A stretch of DNA of 64,000 bases, taken from Lumbricus terrestris. Taxonomy: Eukaryota > Annelida > Clitellata > Crassiclitellata > Lumbricidae. This document shows, in pieces, positions 1 to 10,890 of this stretch (position 1 is the first letter of the stretch; each line of letters opens with the position of its first letter). The stretch lies in the NCBI GenBank assembly GCA_949752735.1, contig OX457037.1, forward strand, positions 15,712,017 to 15,776,016, written 5' to 3'. The notes beneath the pieces are model-generated. The model saw nothing but the letters and a program-made list of their open reading frames with translations, searched no databases and was not told the origin of the DNA. The position numbers and the translations under genes were made by a program.

Positions 1-950
1 GCAATTATTTGACGAAAACCCAGGTGGCCGTTCTGTGTCTGTGCAGTGTGCATGCATGATTGTGAGGTATGGCTTGGATTGTAGAATTCTGAAGATTTTC
101 GTGTCATCTATTCAACAATAGCGAAGCTTCGTTGTTTTCATTCCCTGAACGTCGCTATTATAATTTTATAGTTTCTAAATTTTCATACAGAATGCAGATA
201 ATTAACCTAAATCATAATTTCCCATAATTTCTCATTACTCTGAATGGTTCAACAGGAAGCATTTGCATAATTGTTTGGTAAAATGAAAATAGTGAGTAAG
301 CCTAGTGGAGCGTTTCGTAACTTCTTCTAATGTGTGTAGAAAGCAGCTGCAGGCTACTATCGAGATTCATTTCCACAACAATTTTCAACCAATCTGATTA
401 TATTATTAACAAGTTTATTCTACCCAAAACTCACAGATTCTTGTCAAAATGTAGCAATTGAACAACTAAAATAAAGCAACAATTAGATAATGCACCTTGA
501 TTTATAGCGCATGATCGCGTAGACTGGTTCCTGTAGATAGGAACCATTGAACTAACATGTGATTGAGTGCTGGTAGGCCTTCGAATTAATTGAACGCTGG
601 GCGACAGTGAGGAGCTCAACCGGGTATTATTTATCAATATTATGTGGGCACGAACAAATTCTTTAGAATAATATTGATTCCGAGCAATTTGGATTTTTGC
701 TGAATAGTTTACAGGAAATATTGTACTGACCTTGATGCCATTTAGAAATGCTTTTGGTAAATTCAAGATGATTTAAAATGACCAGTCGAGAGCAGTACTG
801 AAAAGGTATTATTCGTCAGGCATAACATGTACAAAATATTGTACATCTACTAATAATCAGTATTTCTTTATAGTTTCTGAAACTGTTCTCGCCATTTTCA
901 ACTCGTGTAGGCCTATACCGTTCAAACAAAAACCTAAAGAACAATCTGAT

Positions 951-2053
951 TTAGTATCCAGCTTCAAGACCATGTCCATATCCTGCGTCGTGGCCATATC
1001 CATATCCAGAATCCTGACCCTTGCCATATGCACTATCACGTCCGTATCCATAGCCAGCACCCTGGTGACCATATCCGTGTGGAATGCCTGCTCCGAGGTC
1101 GACGAGGTTGACATCACAGAAGTCGCGGTAGTAGTAGTGGTTTCCGTGATTGTAGTGGTCGTATCCGGAATTACGCGAACCGGGTGCACAGGGCTGTTCG
1201 TATGAGTTTCCGTTCGAACAGATAACGAACGAATTATCATCCTTGTAGTAGAATCCGTCGTTTCCGCATTTATCTGTTGAAAGATGTCAGTGATTTGATA
1301 AAAACACTATAAAATACTTCAATACCTTTATCTACATGTATTTATAGAAAAAGCTGAAATGGATTAATCCCGCTAATTACGTAAATCTGCTGTGAGTCTG
1401 AAAGCTGTAACAACTTACTACAAGAATAGTTGTTGGCCTACATCGCAATTGTTAGCGTAAACTTCAACCTAGCAAAACGCTAATTCAAAGCTGAGTAATA
1501 GCAACTGCTTAAACAAACAGTCTTTCGGATATAGAGTAATGTCATTTTCAAAAATTGCAAATATAATGAACATGATGCTCCAATTCTATGCAGTGTACGA
1601 TTTTCTGCAGCCTCCAAGAACTTTTTTGAAGAGGAGACGCTGAATATGAAACCGCGAGTCAAGTTTATTCTGTCAACATCATATTCAAAATGTGTAAGCG
1701 TCTTTAGATACCGAATCACCCGTCGGATTTCTGCAAAATGCGGTGTTTGGATCTTCACTGTATCTCTAATAAATTCGTTATGCTCAATTACACAAATTTC
1801 ATTAGACCTACACTTTAATGGGATTTTAAGACAACGCTTTAGTAAATTATACATCTAGATGTTGTTTTCACGATTAGGCCTACTAATTTCTGGGTTATTT
1901 GTTGCTTTTTCTGGGTGTATGAAAATGATAGTCAAGATAATTTCACTTACCAGCGTAACGTCCGTAGAAGGCATATCGTCCGTGAGCGTAACCATCCGGT
2001 ATCTCAGCCATGGTGGCTACAGTACACATTGCAAATACAACGAGAAACTTCAT
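951..2053 (-). CDS. M1: secreted CBM14-like Gly/His/Tyr-rich protein
   Basis: Two exons, complement(1951..2053) and complement(951..1273); 141 aa. The donor reads G|GTAAGTGAAA and the acceptor CAACAG|AT; the intron is phase 1, so the junction codon gives Asp. Residues 1-16 form a signal peptide (MKFLVVFAMCTVATMA). A linker with GRYAFYGRYA follows, then a chitin-binding-type-2-like domain from KCGNDGFYYKDDNSF through VICSNG, QPCAPGSRN and YRDFCDVNLVD. The last ~50 residues are GYGHD-type repeats ending LEAGY. Only four mature cysteines are present; the usual domain has six. Known family: extracellular, binds chitin. Inferred role: structural component of a chitinous matrix. It is transcribed away from P1 and shares its upstream region. 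The stop codon is TAA at 951-953. Confidence 0.9.
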
Positions 2054-2488
2054 ATTGCAACGGTTCAGTTCGTGTTGTTCGGCTGAAACTTGTACGAATG
2101 TTAAGCTTTAGATGTTTTGCTTGGCTTTTATAACATACAGCAGCCAATGAGAGACAAATTATTTATAACATTTCTGGACTCATCTACAATGTACCATAGT
2201 GCGCAGAACATGCCAGCCCTACGTTTAGCATTCTGCTCACGTAATTGGATCTTGCCGCCCACTGATGAGGCACAAGGCCAATGCATTGTCTGCGTCCTTG
2301 GTATGCACAAACGCACGCAACGGCGAACATCCTGTTACCATCGCCAAATAATAGCACAGCCTGCAAGTTTATTATGGGTGACAAGCAAAATCCGGAGCTT
2401 TCTGATTGGTTACATTTCACTATAAAACACAACTGTCCTTAACACTACCATTGAGAAATTTCACGTCCACAGAAGAGAAGTCCAGAAG
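2054..2488. promoter_or_regulatory. Bidirectional promoter of M1/P1
   Basis: The 435 bp between the two start codons hold a complete core promoter on each strand. Plus strand: ATTGG at 2405-2409 and TATAAAA at 2421-2427, 68 bp before the P1 ATG. Minus strand: TATAAAAG on complement(2125..2132), about 80 bp before the M1 ATG, with an inverted CCAAT at 2144-2148 just upstream. The spacing between CCAAT and TATA is nearly the same on both sides. The arrangement recurs in every unit, including diverged unit F, which argues for function. Confidence 0.75.
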
Positions 2489-3194
2489 ATGAAGTGTCTC
2501 GTTGTCCTCGCTTTGTGCTTTGTGGTCACCATGGCTTCTATACCGGACGGTTACGCTCACGGACGATACGCCTTCTACGGACGCTACGCAGGTAAGTATT
2601 CTCTAATACAAAATCACGGTTGCAGATCATGTAACTTGCTTGAGGCAGCAAAACGGAGATTTATTATAGACAGAAAAATAAAAGTATTACGACACATTTG
2701 ATTAGTGTCGACATAGCAATAATAGCATGGACAAATTTAGTTCTATTAAATGCTTTAGCTAGACGTCTAGTTTCAAAAGTAAATAATATAAGGATTAACC
2801 TACGGAAGTCTCTCTTAGTCACATAATAGACGTAGGCCTATATTAATGCGATATTTTGCATTTTGTTGTTTTATCAGATAAATGCGGAAACGATGGTTTC
2901 TATTACAAGACCGATTATTCGTTCGTCATATGTTCAAACGGAAACGCCTACGAACAGCCCTGTGCACCCGGTTCACGTAACTCCGGATACGACCACTACA
3001 ACCACGGTAACCACTACTACTACCGCGACTTCTGTGATGTCAACCTCGTCGACAGCGGAGCTGGTATTCCACATGGATATGGTCACCAAGACGCAGGATA
3101 TGGATACGGTCACGACGCTAAAGTTGGACACGGTCACGGCGCCGGATATGGAAATGGTCACGATGCCGGATATGAGCACGGATCCCGCTACTAG
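2489..3194 (+). CDS. P1: secreted CBM14-like Gly/His/Tyr-rich protein
   Basis: Exons 2489..2591 and 2878..3194; 139 aa. Donor GCAG|GTAAGT, acceptor TTATCAG|AT, phase-1 intron of 286 bp, the same position as in M1. The signal peptide is MKCLVVLALCFVVTMA. The domain matches M1 except KTDYSF in place of KDDNSF, and NAYEQP in place of NSYEQP. The tail is shorter and differs: GHQDAGYGYGHDAKVG, then GHG/GNGHDA repeats, ending EHGSRY. The mature protein has four cysteines. A possible AATAAA poly(A) signal lies at 3383-3388. M1 and P1 are an inverted duplicate pair whose tails have drifted apart while the cysteine domain stayed close. The stop codon is TAG. Confidence 0.9.
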
Positions 3195-4429
3195 TGCGTT
3201 ATGATTATGGATGTCAGGAAATTCCTTCAGTAGGCTTTCATACAATGGTTGTCAATGGACTGAATTGGCAGAAGACGTTTAGTATGAATCGTTTGTTGAC
3301 GTGATATAAACAAAAAATTAAATCCACAAAATTGTTCTTCATGTTTAATCGAAAAATTCGAAACTTCTATATCAAGGCAAATAATAAACACTATCCTCTT
3401 CCCCCACCCCCGTCATTATCGCCTCCGGATAAAAAAAAACCCGTAAAGTATCTCACTGGGTAGGACATTATCCTTCAGTCTTTGATAATATAACCTGCAA
3501 GTGATGCAAATATTAAAGAATAAGAGTTTTGAGTGCATATCTATACAATAATTATTGTAAAAAATATATTAGGATTATATTTGTATAATTTGCATAAAAG
3601 TTATAGATCGCAAATATCTATAGGAGTGCATTTAGGTGTAACTTAGTACGCCTACGCTAGAAATTGAGACAAATCTACCAGAATATAGCATTATTAATTT
3701 ATTTCACTAGTTATCTAAAGTTCCTGACAGCATCTCTCGTTCATTGTAAATATAATTTTAGATGTAGGCCTAGACGACATTTCCAAATCTCCAACTTAAA
3801 TCGTAAACAACATTACAAGATCTTATTTTTGTGGATCTAAGTGACACCCACAACTCCAGGTGTTAGAAATGAATAACTCTATGACACTAACAAGTCTTTA
3901 AGCTGCATCTGATTGGCACTAGCATGCGTTGTCGGTGACGGCGCTAACAAGTTGACACAGCGAACAAACCAGGACAATTAAGCTTTATCAACTAAATGAA
4001 GAAACAGACTAATTATTGAACAGAAGGGGGATTTTGTCCAGGGGAATAATGTCCTGTGAAAAATCTGGGCGATTTTGTCCGGGACTTTTGTCTGGGGGAT
4101 GATGTCCCGGGACAAAATGTCCATGGAATTGTCTCCTAAAGCCAGATAAAAGCGATGCTTCATTGTAATTGTAATTGTAATTGTAATCGTACATTCATAT
4201 AGCGCCACTTCAAGAGAACTCCTCAGAGGCGCTCATCCTCATTAGGCCATTGCAAAAAAAATTTTTTTTAAATTTTCTATGTGCACCCCTGCCATATTGT
4301 TACTATTACTGAAACATAATTGCCTGCAAATTTTCAGGTCTGTAGGCCATGTTTTGACCCCCGCCCACCTAAAAAGTAGTTTTACGTTCAAAACGGACAT
4401 TGACAACATGGTAGCAAATTGTAAAATTT

Positions 4430-5212
4430 TTGCTTTACCTTTTAGAGGCTGTAACCATGGCAGCAAGGAGTGAATATATGAAAAAAGAACCACCTCAGGA
4501 AGTAGTTCCTCCAATTTCATCCACACCAAACCGCCCATTACTTAGAAAGGATGATAGAGAAGTGCCTGAAGCGTGGCTCATAGGTAGTTTAGGACATGAT
4601 CAACAAATTGGAAGCACTATGTAAATTTAATGCGCTACTCTACGTTGAAAACTGGGTCTCTTCATCCATTGGGGCCGATGCAGCGTATAATGATCTCAAG
4701 CTATGGCATGACATGACTTGCAAGCATGATCCACAAGTTGCCAATGCAGCCATGAAAACCTTGGAAAGGCACTTCTGGTACTTAACAGAAGAATGTGCTG
4801 CATTCTCTCTTTTTCAAACAGGCTTTCCACTTCAGAAAGACAGCAGATTGCTCGAGCATTGCTCCGAATTCCTAGACCAAGACAGTTTGAAAGGAGCCAT
4901 CCAACGTTTCCTATTCTGAGCCACAGTACAAAGCTATCATCCCTTATTGGGCCCAAATCCTGGTTCTTGTTTCACAGCATGGGAATTGGCGCCGACTGGC
5001 TAGGAAAACCTGTTAGTGAATGGCATAATGATCCCCATTACCAAGAAGCTGATACGTATGTCAAAGTGGTGAATGATCTGTCGGAACGGGCTGTGAAACT
5101 AATCCAAGACTTCTCAACTAGTGTTACCAATGATGAAACACAAAAACAGTTTTATTGCAAATGGTCGAATATCAACGAAAAGATATTCCCAACTTTCAAA
5201 AAGAGACATTAA
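4430..5212 (+). pseudogene. Truncated, frameshifted transposase (C-terminal half)
   Basis: Coding similarity begins around 4596 and runs to the stop at 5212, in two frames that switch near 4800. Landmarks: AAYNDLKLWHDM, RHFWYLTEECAAFSLF, then GPKSWFLFHSMG and VVNDLSERAVKLIQDF near the C terminus. The same landmarks occur in the minus-strand transposase at 34998-41159 (NDLKLYKSF, RHLWYLTAEMVPRALF, VINDCAERGVKL), so the two are homologous. The N-terminal half, including the DTTGSNTGH and CRHH region seen in the other copy, is missing. It is non-functional. Superfamily hAT is inferred from the element ends, not from a database match. Confidence 0.7.
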
Positions 5213-5311
5213 ACAAATTAACCTTCTCCTCCACAAAACATTAAATTCAGTAGAGTGATTTGACATGATATCATTGTGTAATGTGTATACACATCTCACT
5301 TATTGAGATTG

Positions 5312-5560
5312 TGGGGCGCGGTGGTGTAGGCCTATAGTGGTGGCGTCGTTGCCTTGAAGCCGGAAGGTTCGAGGTTCGAATCCACCTCAAGTCGCAGCGT
5401 AGGGACCTTGGGCATAATGGGCAAGTCCTTCACTCGCAATTGCTCAGCGCTTCGGCGTGAAGCTCCGATGCAGTGTCCGCTCTGCAGTCGGGAGCGCCTC
5501 TGAGTAGAGTGCTTGAAGGGGCGCTATAACAAGTGCACATACAACCAAACAAACACAATT
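5312..5560 (+). mobile_element. tRNA-derived SINE
   Basis: A pol III B box (GGTTCGAATCC) at about 5379-5390 is preceded at normal spacing by an A-box-like TGGTGGCGTCGTTGCC. A body follows, then a 3' segment GCGCCTCTGAGTAGAGTGC / GGGGCGCTATAACAAG. The same 3' segment occurs without the tRNA head elsewhere, for example on the minus strand in the unit spacer near 4195-4240 and near 38,015-38,055. It sits inside the transposon at 4243-5818. Confidence 0.72.
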
Positions 5561-7564
5561 ACCAAACTTGTTAGTTACTAGATATGCAGTTTGTATTCTT
5601 TGTATAGTAAACTGTCTTATTTTACACACATTTTGTCATGCAGGAAAACAATGATTTATTAACTAAATCAGTTGATCGTGTTGGGCGGGGGTCAAAACAC
5701 CACGAAATGACCTAAAATTTGGTGAACATTCACATTTTGCCATTAGAAACAATATAGGAGGGGTGCACCATAAAAAATTTAAAAAAAGTTTTTCCCCATA
5801 CATAAATGAAATGGCCTAATCCTCATCTATTGTCTCCTAAAGCCAGATAAAAGCGATGCTTCATCCTCATCTATTATACTTCTCCATAGTATTTATCTAC
5901 TAGCATAAATTCATCAAGGAAATGAAACTTGATTTAGTGTGTCTTCAGGAAATCTTACCAGAAGCGCTTCAGACCCAACCGCTGCTGGAATAAACAGCTT
6001 TCAGATAGGCATAAAATGTTCCAAGGAAGGAGAGGCAACTCTGTTCACGAAGGCCGTCCCGGATTGTCTGGTTTATTGACAGGACGACCTGATATCTATA
6101 CATTGATCATTTTGACTAATATTTTTTTCTGAAATGGGTTTTTAAAGAGTGCTTGCACCAAACTATGCCCAGTTCTCGTCCAATTGTATAATGCGAGAAA
6201 CACTGAGTTGCTACATTACAAAACCTGCACTGTTTGTACATCATCACCTCCAAATTGTAGCCTACTTTAAACGTTTTTAGTAAAAATTGTTCAAAACTGG
6301 TCCGATTAACGTTCATTTGAGTAATCTCCATCAGTCTGTTAAAATACTGTGTCTGAATATTGTGATTTGCAAGTTCCACTCGGCTCATAATATGATATTT
6401 TCTATTAAGCCGTGTTTCGAATAAGCTGCGATGCAAGCAGAATGTTTTCAAACTATGTTGACTCTGTGATTCAGGTTTCCGAAAGGGAATAAATACTGTA
6501 GGCTAATGATTGTTTCCATGATCAGTTACATTAATTGAGAATGAATGGCTAAACCTTTCAGGACTGCATGTCAAAAAGTTACCAAACTCAATATGTATGG
6601 ATATTAATTCCATAGCAATTATTTGACGAAAACCCAGGTGGCCGTTCTGTGTCTGTGCAGTGTGCATGCATGATTGTGAGGTATGGCTTGGATTGTAGAA
6701 TTCTGAAGATTTTCGTGTCATCTATTCAACAATAGCGAAGCTTCGTTGTTTTCATTCCCTGAACGTCGCTATTATAATTTTATAGTTTCTAAATTTTCAT
6801 ACAGAATGCAGATAATTAACCTAAATCATAATTTCCCATAATTTCTCATTACTCTGAATGGTTCAACAGGAAGCATTTGCATAATTGTTTGGTAAAATGA
6901 AAATAGTGAGTAAGCCTAGTGGAGCGTTTCGTAACTTCTTCTAATGTGTGTAGAAAGCAGCTGCAGGCTACTATCGAGATTCATTTCCACAACAATTTTC
7001 AACCAATCTGATTATATTATTAACAAGTTTATTCTACCCAAAACTCACAGATTCTTGTCAAAATGTAGCAATTGAACAACTAAAATAAAGCAACAATTAG
7101 ATAATGCACCTTGATTTATAGCGCATGATCGCGTAGACTGGTTCCTGTAGATAGGAACCATTGAACTAGCATGTGATTGAGTGCTGGTAGGCCTTCGAAT
7201 TAATTGAACGCTGGGCGACAGTGAGGAGCTCAACCGGGTGTTATTTATCAATTATGTGGGCACGAACAAATTCTTTAGAATAATATTGATTCCGAGCAAT
7301 TTGGATTTTTGCTGAATAGTTTACAGGAAATATTGTACTGACCTTGATGCCATTTAGAAATGGTTTTGGTAAATTAAATATGAGTTAAAATGACCAGTCG
7401 AGAGCAGTACTGAAAAGGTATTATTCGTCAGGCATAACATGTACAATATTATTGTACAATGTACATCTACTAATAATCAGTATATCTTTATAGTTTCTGA
7501 AACTGTTCTCGCCATTTTCAACTCGTGTATGCCGTTCAAACAAAAACCTAAAGAACAATCTGAA

Positions 7565-8663
7565 TTAGTATCCAGCTACAAGACCATGTCCATATCCTGC
7601 GTCGTGGCCATATCCATATCCAGAATCCTGACTCTTGCCATATGCACTATCACGTCCGTATCCATAGCCAGCACCCTGGTGACCATATCCGTGTGGAATG
7701 CCTGCTCCGAGGTCGACGAGGCTGACATCACAGAAGTCGCGGTAGTAGTAGTGGTTTCCGTGATTGTAGTGGTCGTATCCGGAATTACGCGAACCGGGTG
7801 CACAGGGCTGTTCGTATGAGTTTCCGTTCGAACAGATAACGAACGAATTATCATCCTTGTAGTAGAATCCGTCGTTTCCGCATTTATCTGTTGAAAGATG
7901 TCAGTGATTTGATAAAAACACTATAAAATACTTCAATACCTTTATCTACATGTATTTATAGAAAAAGCTGAAATGGATTAATCCCGCTAATTACGTAAAT
8001 CTGCTGTGAGTCTGAAAGCTGTAACAACTTACTACAAGAATAGTTGTTGGCCTACATCGCAATTGTAGCGTAAACTTCAACCTAGCAAAACGCTAATTCA
8101 AAGCTGAGTAATAGCAACTGCTTAAACAGTCTTTCGGATATAGAGTAATGTCATTTTCAAAAATTGCAAATATAATGAACATGATGCTCCAATTCTATGC
8201 AGTGTACGATTTTCTGCAGCCTCCAAGAACTTTTTTTGAAGAGGAGACGCTGAATATGAAACCGCGAGTCAAGTTTATTCTGTCAACATCATATTCAAAA
8301 TGTGTAAGCGTCTTTAGATACCGAATCACCCGTCGGATTTCTGCAAAATGCGGTGTTTGGACATTCACTGTATCTCTAATAAATTCGTTATGCTCAATTA
8401 CACAAATTTCATTAGACCTACACTTTAATGGGATTTTAAGACAACGCTTTAGTAAATTATACATCTAGATGTTGTTTTCACGATTAGGCATACTAATTTC
8501 TGGGTTATTTGTTGCTTTTTCTGGGTGTATGAAAATGATAGTCAAGATAATTTCACTTACCAGCGTAACGTCCGTAGAAGGCATATCGTCCGTGAGCGTA
8601 ACCATCCGGTATCTCAGCCATGGTGGCTACAGTACACATTGCAAATACAACGAGAAACTTCAT
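7565..8663 (-). CDS. M2: CBM14-like protein, array copy
   Basis: Exons complement(8561..8663) and complement(7565..7887); 141 aa. Exon 1 and the cysteine domain match M1. Differences from M1: Asn to Ser just after the last cysteine (CDVSLVD), Gly to Ser in the tail (KSQDS), and Glu to Val near the end (LVAGY). The 3' flank lacks the AGGCCT-containing hexamer block seen near 910 and has an extended ACAATATTATTGTAC tract near 7443. Splice sites and frame are intact, so it is likely functional. Confidence 0.88.
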
Positions 8664-9098
8664 ATTGCAACGGTTCAGTTCGTGTTGTTCGGCTGAAACT
8701 TGTACGAATGTTAAGCTTTAGATGTTTTGCTTGGCTTTTATAACATACAGCAGCCAATGAGAGACAATTTATTTATAACATTTCTGGACTCATCTACAAT
8801 GTACCATAGTGCGCAGAACATGCCAGCCCTACGTTTAGCATTCTGCTCACGTAATTGGATCTTGCCGCCCACTGATGAGGCACAAGGCCAATGCATTGTC
8901 TGCGTCCTTGGTATGCACAAACGCACGCAACGGCGAACATCCTGTTACCATCGCCAAATAATAGCACAGCCTGCAAGTTTATTATGGGTGACAAGCAAAA
9001 TCCGGAGCTTTCTGATTGGTTACATTTCACTATAAAACACAACTGTCCTTAACACTACCATTCAGAAATTTCACGTCCACAGAAGAGAAGTCCAGAAG
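8664..9098. promoter_or_regulatory. Bidirectional promoter of M2/P2
   Basis: TATAAAA at 9031-9037 serves P2; TATAAAAG on complement(8735..8742) serves M2. An ATTGG box lies about 10 bp outside each. It is almost identical to the unit A promoter. Confidence 0.72.
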
Positions 9099-9804
9099 AT
9101 GAAGTGTCTCGTTGTCCTCGCTTTGTGCTTTGTGGTCACCATGGCTTCTATACCGGACGGTTACGCTCACGGACGATACGCCTTCTACGGACGCTACGCA
9201 GGTAAGTATTCTCTAATACAAAATCACGGTTGCAGATCATGTAACTTGCTTGAGGCAGCAAAACGGAGATTTATTATAGACAGAAAAATAAAAGTATTAC
9301 GACACATTTGATTAGTGTCGACATAGCAATAATAGCATGGACAAATTTAGTTCTATTAAATGCTTTAGCTAGACGTCTAGTTTCAAAAGTAAATAATATA
9401 AGGATTAACCTACGGAAGTCTCTCTTAGTCACATAATAGACGTAGGCCTATATTAATGCGATATTTTGCATTTTGTTGTTTTATCAGATAAATGCGGAAA
9501 CGATGGTTTCTATTACAAGACCGATTATTCGTTCGTCATATGTTCAAACGGAAACGCCTACGAACAGCCCTGTGCACCCGGTTCACGTAACTCCGGATAC
9601 GACCACTACAACCACGGTAACCACTACTACTACCGCGACTTCTGTGATGTCAACCTCGTCGACAGCGGAGCTGGTATTCCACATGGATATGGTCACCAAG
9701 ACGCAGGATATGGATACGGTCACGACGCTAAAGTTGGACACGGTCACGGCGCCGGATATGGAAATGGTCACGATGCCGGATATGAGCACGGATCCCGCTA
9801 CTAG
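9099..9804 (+). CDS. P2: CBM14-like protein, array copy
   Basis: Exons 9099..9201 and 9488..9804; 139 aa. The predicted protein is identical to P1, and the intron is the same length. With P1 it forms the least diverged pair in the window, consistent with very recent duplication or gene conversion. Confidence 0.88.
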
Positions 9805-10738
9805 TGCGTTATGATTATGGATGTCAGGAAATTCCTTCAGTAGGCTTTCATACAATGGTTGTCAATGGACTGAATTGGCAGAAGACGTTTAGTATGAATC
9901 GTTTGTTGACGTGATATAAACAAAAAATTAAATCCACAAAATTGTTCTTCATGTTTAATCGAAAAATTCGAAACTTCTATATCAAGGCAAATAATAAACA
10001 CTATCCTCTTCCCCCACCCCCGTCATTATCGCCTCCGGATAAAAAAAAACCCGTAAAGTATCTCACTGGGTAGGACATTATCCTTCAGTCTTTGATAGTA
10101 TAACCTGCAAGTGATGCAAATATTAAAGAATAAGAGTTTTGAGTGCATATCTATACAATAATTATTGTAAAAAATATATTAGGATTATATTTGTATAATT
10201 TGCATAAAAGTTATAGATCGCAAATATCTATAGGAGTGCATTTAGGTGTAACTTAGTAGGCCTACGCTAGAAATTGAGACAAATCTACCAGAATATAGCA
10301 TTATTAATTTATTTCACTAGTTATCTAAAGTTCCTGACAGCATCTCTCGTTCATTGTAAATATAATTTTAGATGTAGGCCTAGACGACATTTCCAAATCT
10401 CCAACTTAAATCGTAAACAACATTACAAGATCTTATTTTTGTGGATCTAAGTGACACCCACAACTCCAGGTGTTAGAAATGAATAACTCTATGACACTAA
10501 CAAGTCTTTAAGCTGCATCTGATTGGCACTAGCATGCGTTGTCGGTGACGGCGCTAACAAGTTGACACAGCGAACAAACCAGGACAATTAAGCTTTATCA
10601 ACTAAATGAAGAAACAGACTAATTATTGAACAGAAGGGGGATTTTGTCCAGGGGAATAATGTCCTGTGAAAAATCTGGGCGATTTTGTCCGGGACTTTTG
10701 TCTGGGGGATGATGTCCCGGGACAAAATGTCCATGGAA

Positions 10739-10890
10739 TTGTCTCCTAAAGCCAGATAAAAGCGATGCTTCATTGTAATTGTAATTGTAATTGTAATCGT
10801 ACATTCATATAGCGCCACTTCAAGAGAACTCCTCAGAGGCGCTCATCCTCATCTATTGTCTCCTAAAGCCAGATAAAAGCGATGCTTCAT
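10739..10890. repeat. 35-bp direct repeat flanking a SINE tail (unit spacer)
   Basis: The 35-bp block 10739-10773 recurs at 10856-10890 (both begin TTGTCTCCTAAAG). The ~80 bp between them contain (TTGTAA)n-type repeats and a minus-strand SINE 3' tail (AGCGCCACTTCAAGAG). Every unit has this arrangement. It could be an unusually long target duplication or a local tandem duplication around a SINE fragment. Confidence 0.65.

Larger units (their letters stand above)
4243..5818. mobile_element. hAT-like DNA transposon, 1.58 kb, present only in unit A
   Basis: Terminal inverted repeats start TAGGCCATT and end ATGGCCTA. Inner matches extend to a shared GTGCACCCCT block near each end. An 8-bp target duplication ATCCTCAT lies at 4235-4242 and 5819-5826. 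Units B, C and D/E have the uninterrupted site GCTCATCCTCATCTATTG, so the insertion is directly demonstrated by paralogous empty sites. Ends of the YARNG type with 8-bp duplications fit the hAT superfamily. It carries a broken transposase and a SINE. Confidence 0.88.
1..6614. repeat. Tandem unit A of the M/P gene-pair array (6.6 kb with a transposon)
   Basis: First copy of the repeating unit. Its edges are set arbitrarily at the sequence GCAATTATTTGACG, which recurs at 6615, 11641, 16670 and 30313. Order: 3' flank of the M gene, M1, shared promoter, P1, long non-coding 3' flank. It is about 1.58 kb longer than units B and C because of a DNA transposon at 4243-5818. The array probably continues to the left of the window, because position 1 is already inside the repeat. 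Confidence 0.93.

Noticed and set aside
2117..2432. Small frames across the shared promoter in all units
   Set aside because: They overlap the TATA and CCAAT boxes on both strands, are not conserved in unit F, and resemble nothing known.
2863..3204. Long Thr-rich frame overlapping P exon 2, and the Val-rich frame antisense to it
   Set aside because: Shadows of the TAC/CAC/GGT-rich real frame. They recur in every copy because the codon pattern leaves all frames open; they have no signal peptide or splice logic, and the spliced four-cysteine frame is the one kept in diverged units.
5312..5400. A functional tRNA gene
   Set aside because: The B box is good but the flanks do not fold into a cloverleaf as far as I can see, and a SINE body and tail follow.
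6116..6721. Minus-strand frames of 111 and 72 codons in the unit spacer
   Set aside because: Present in each young unit only because the DNA is copied. Diverged units F and G break the frames and show no protein-level conservation.
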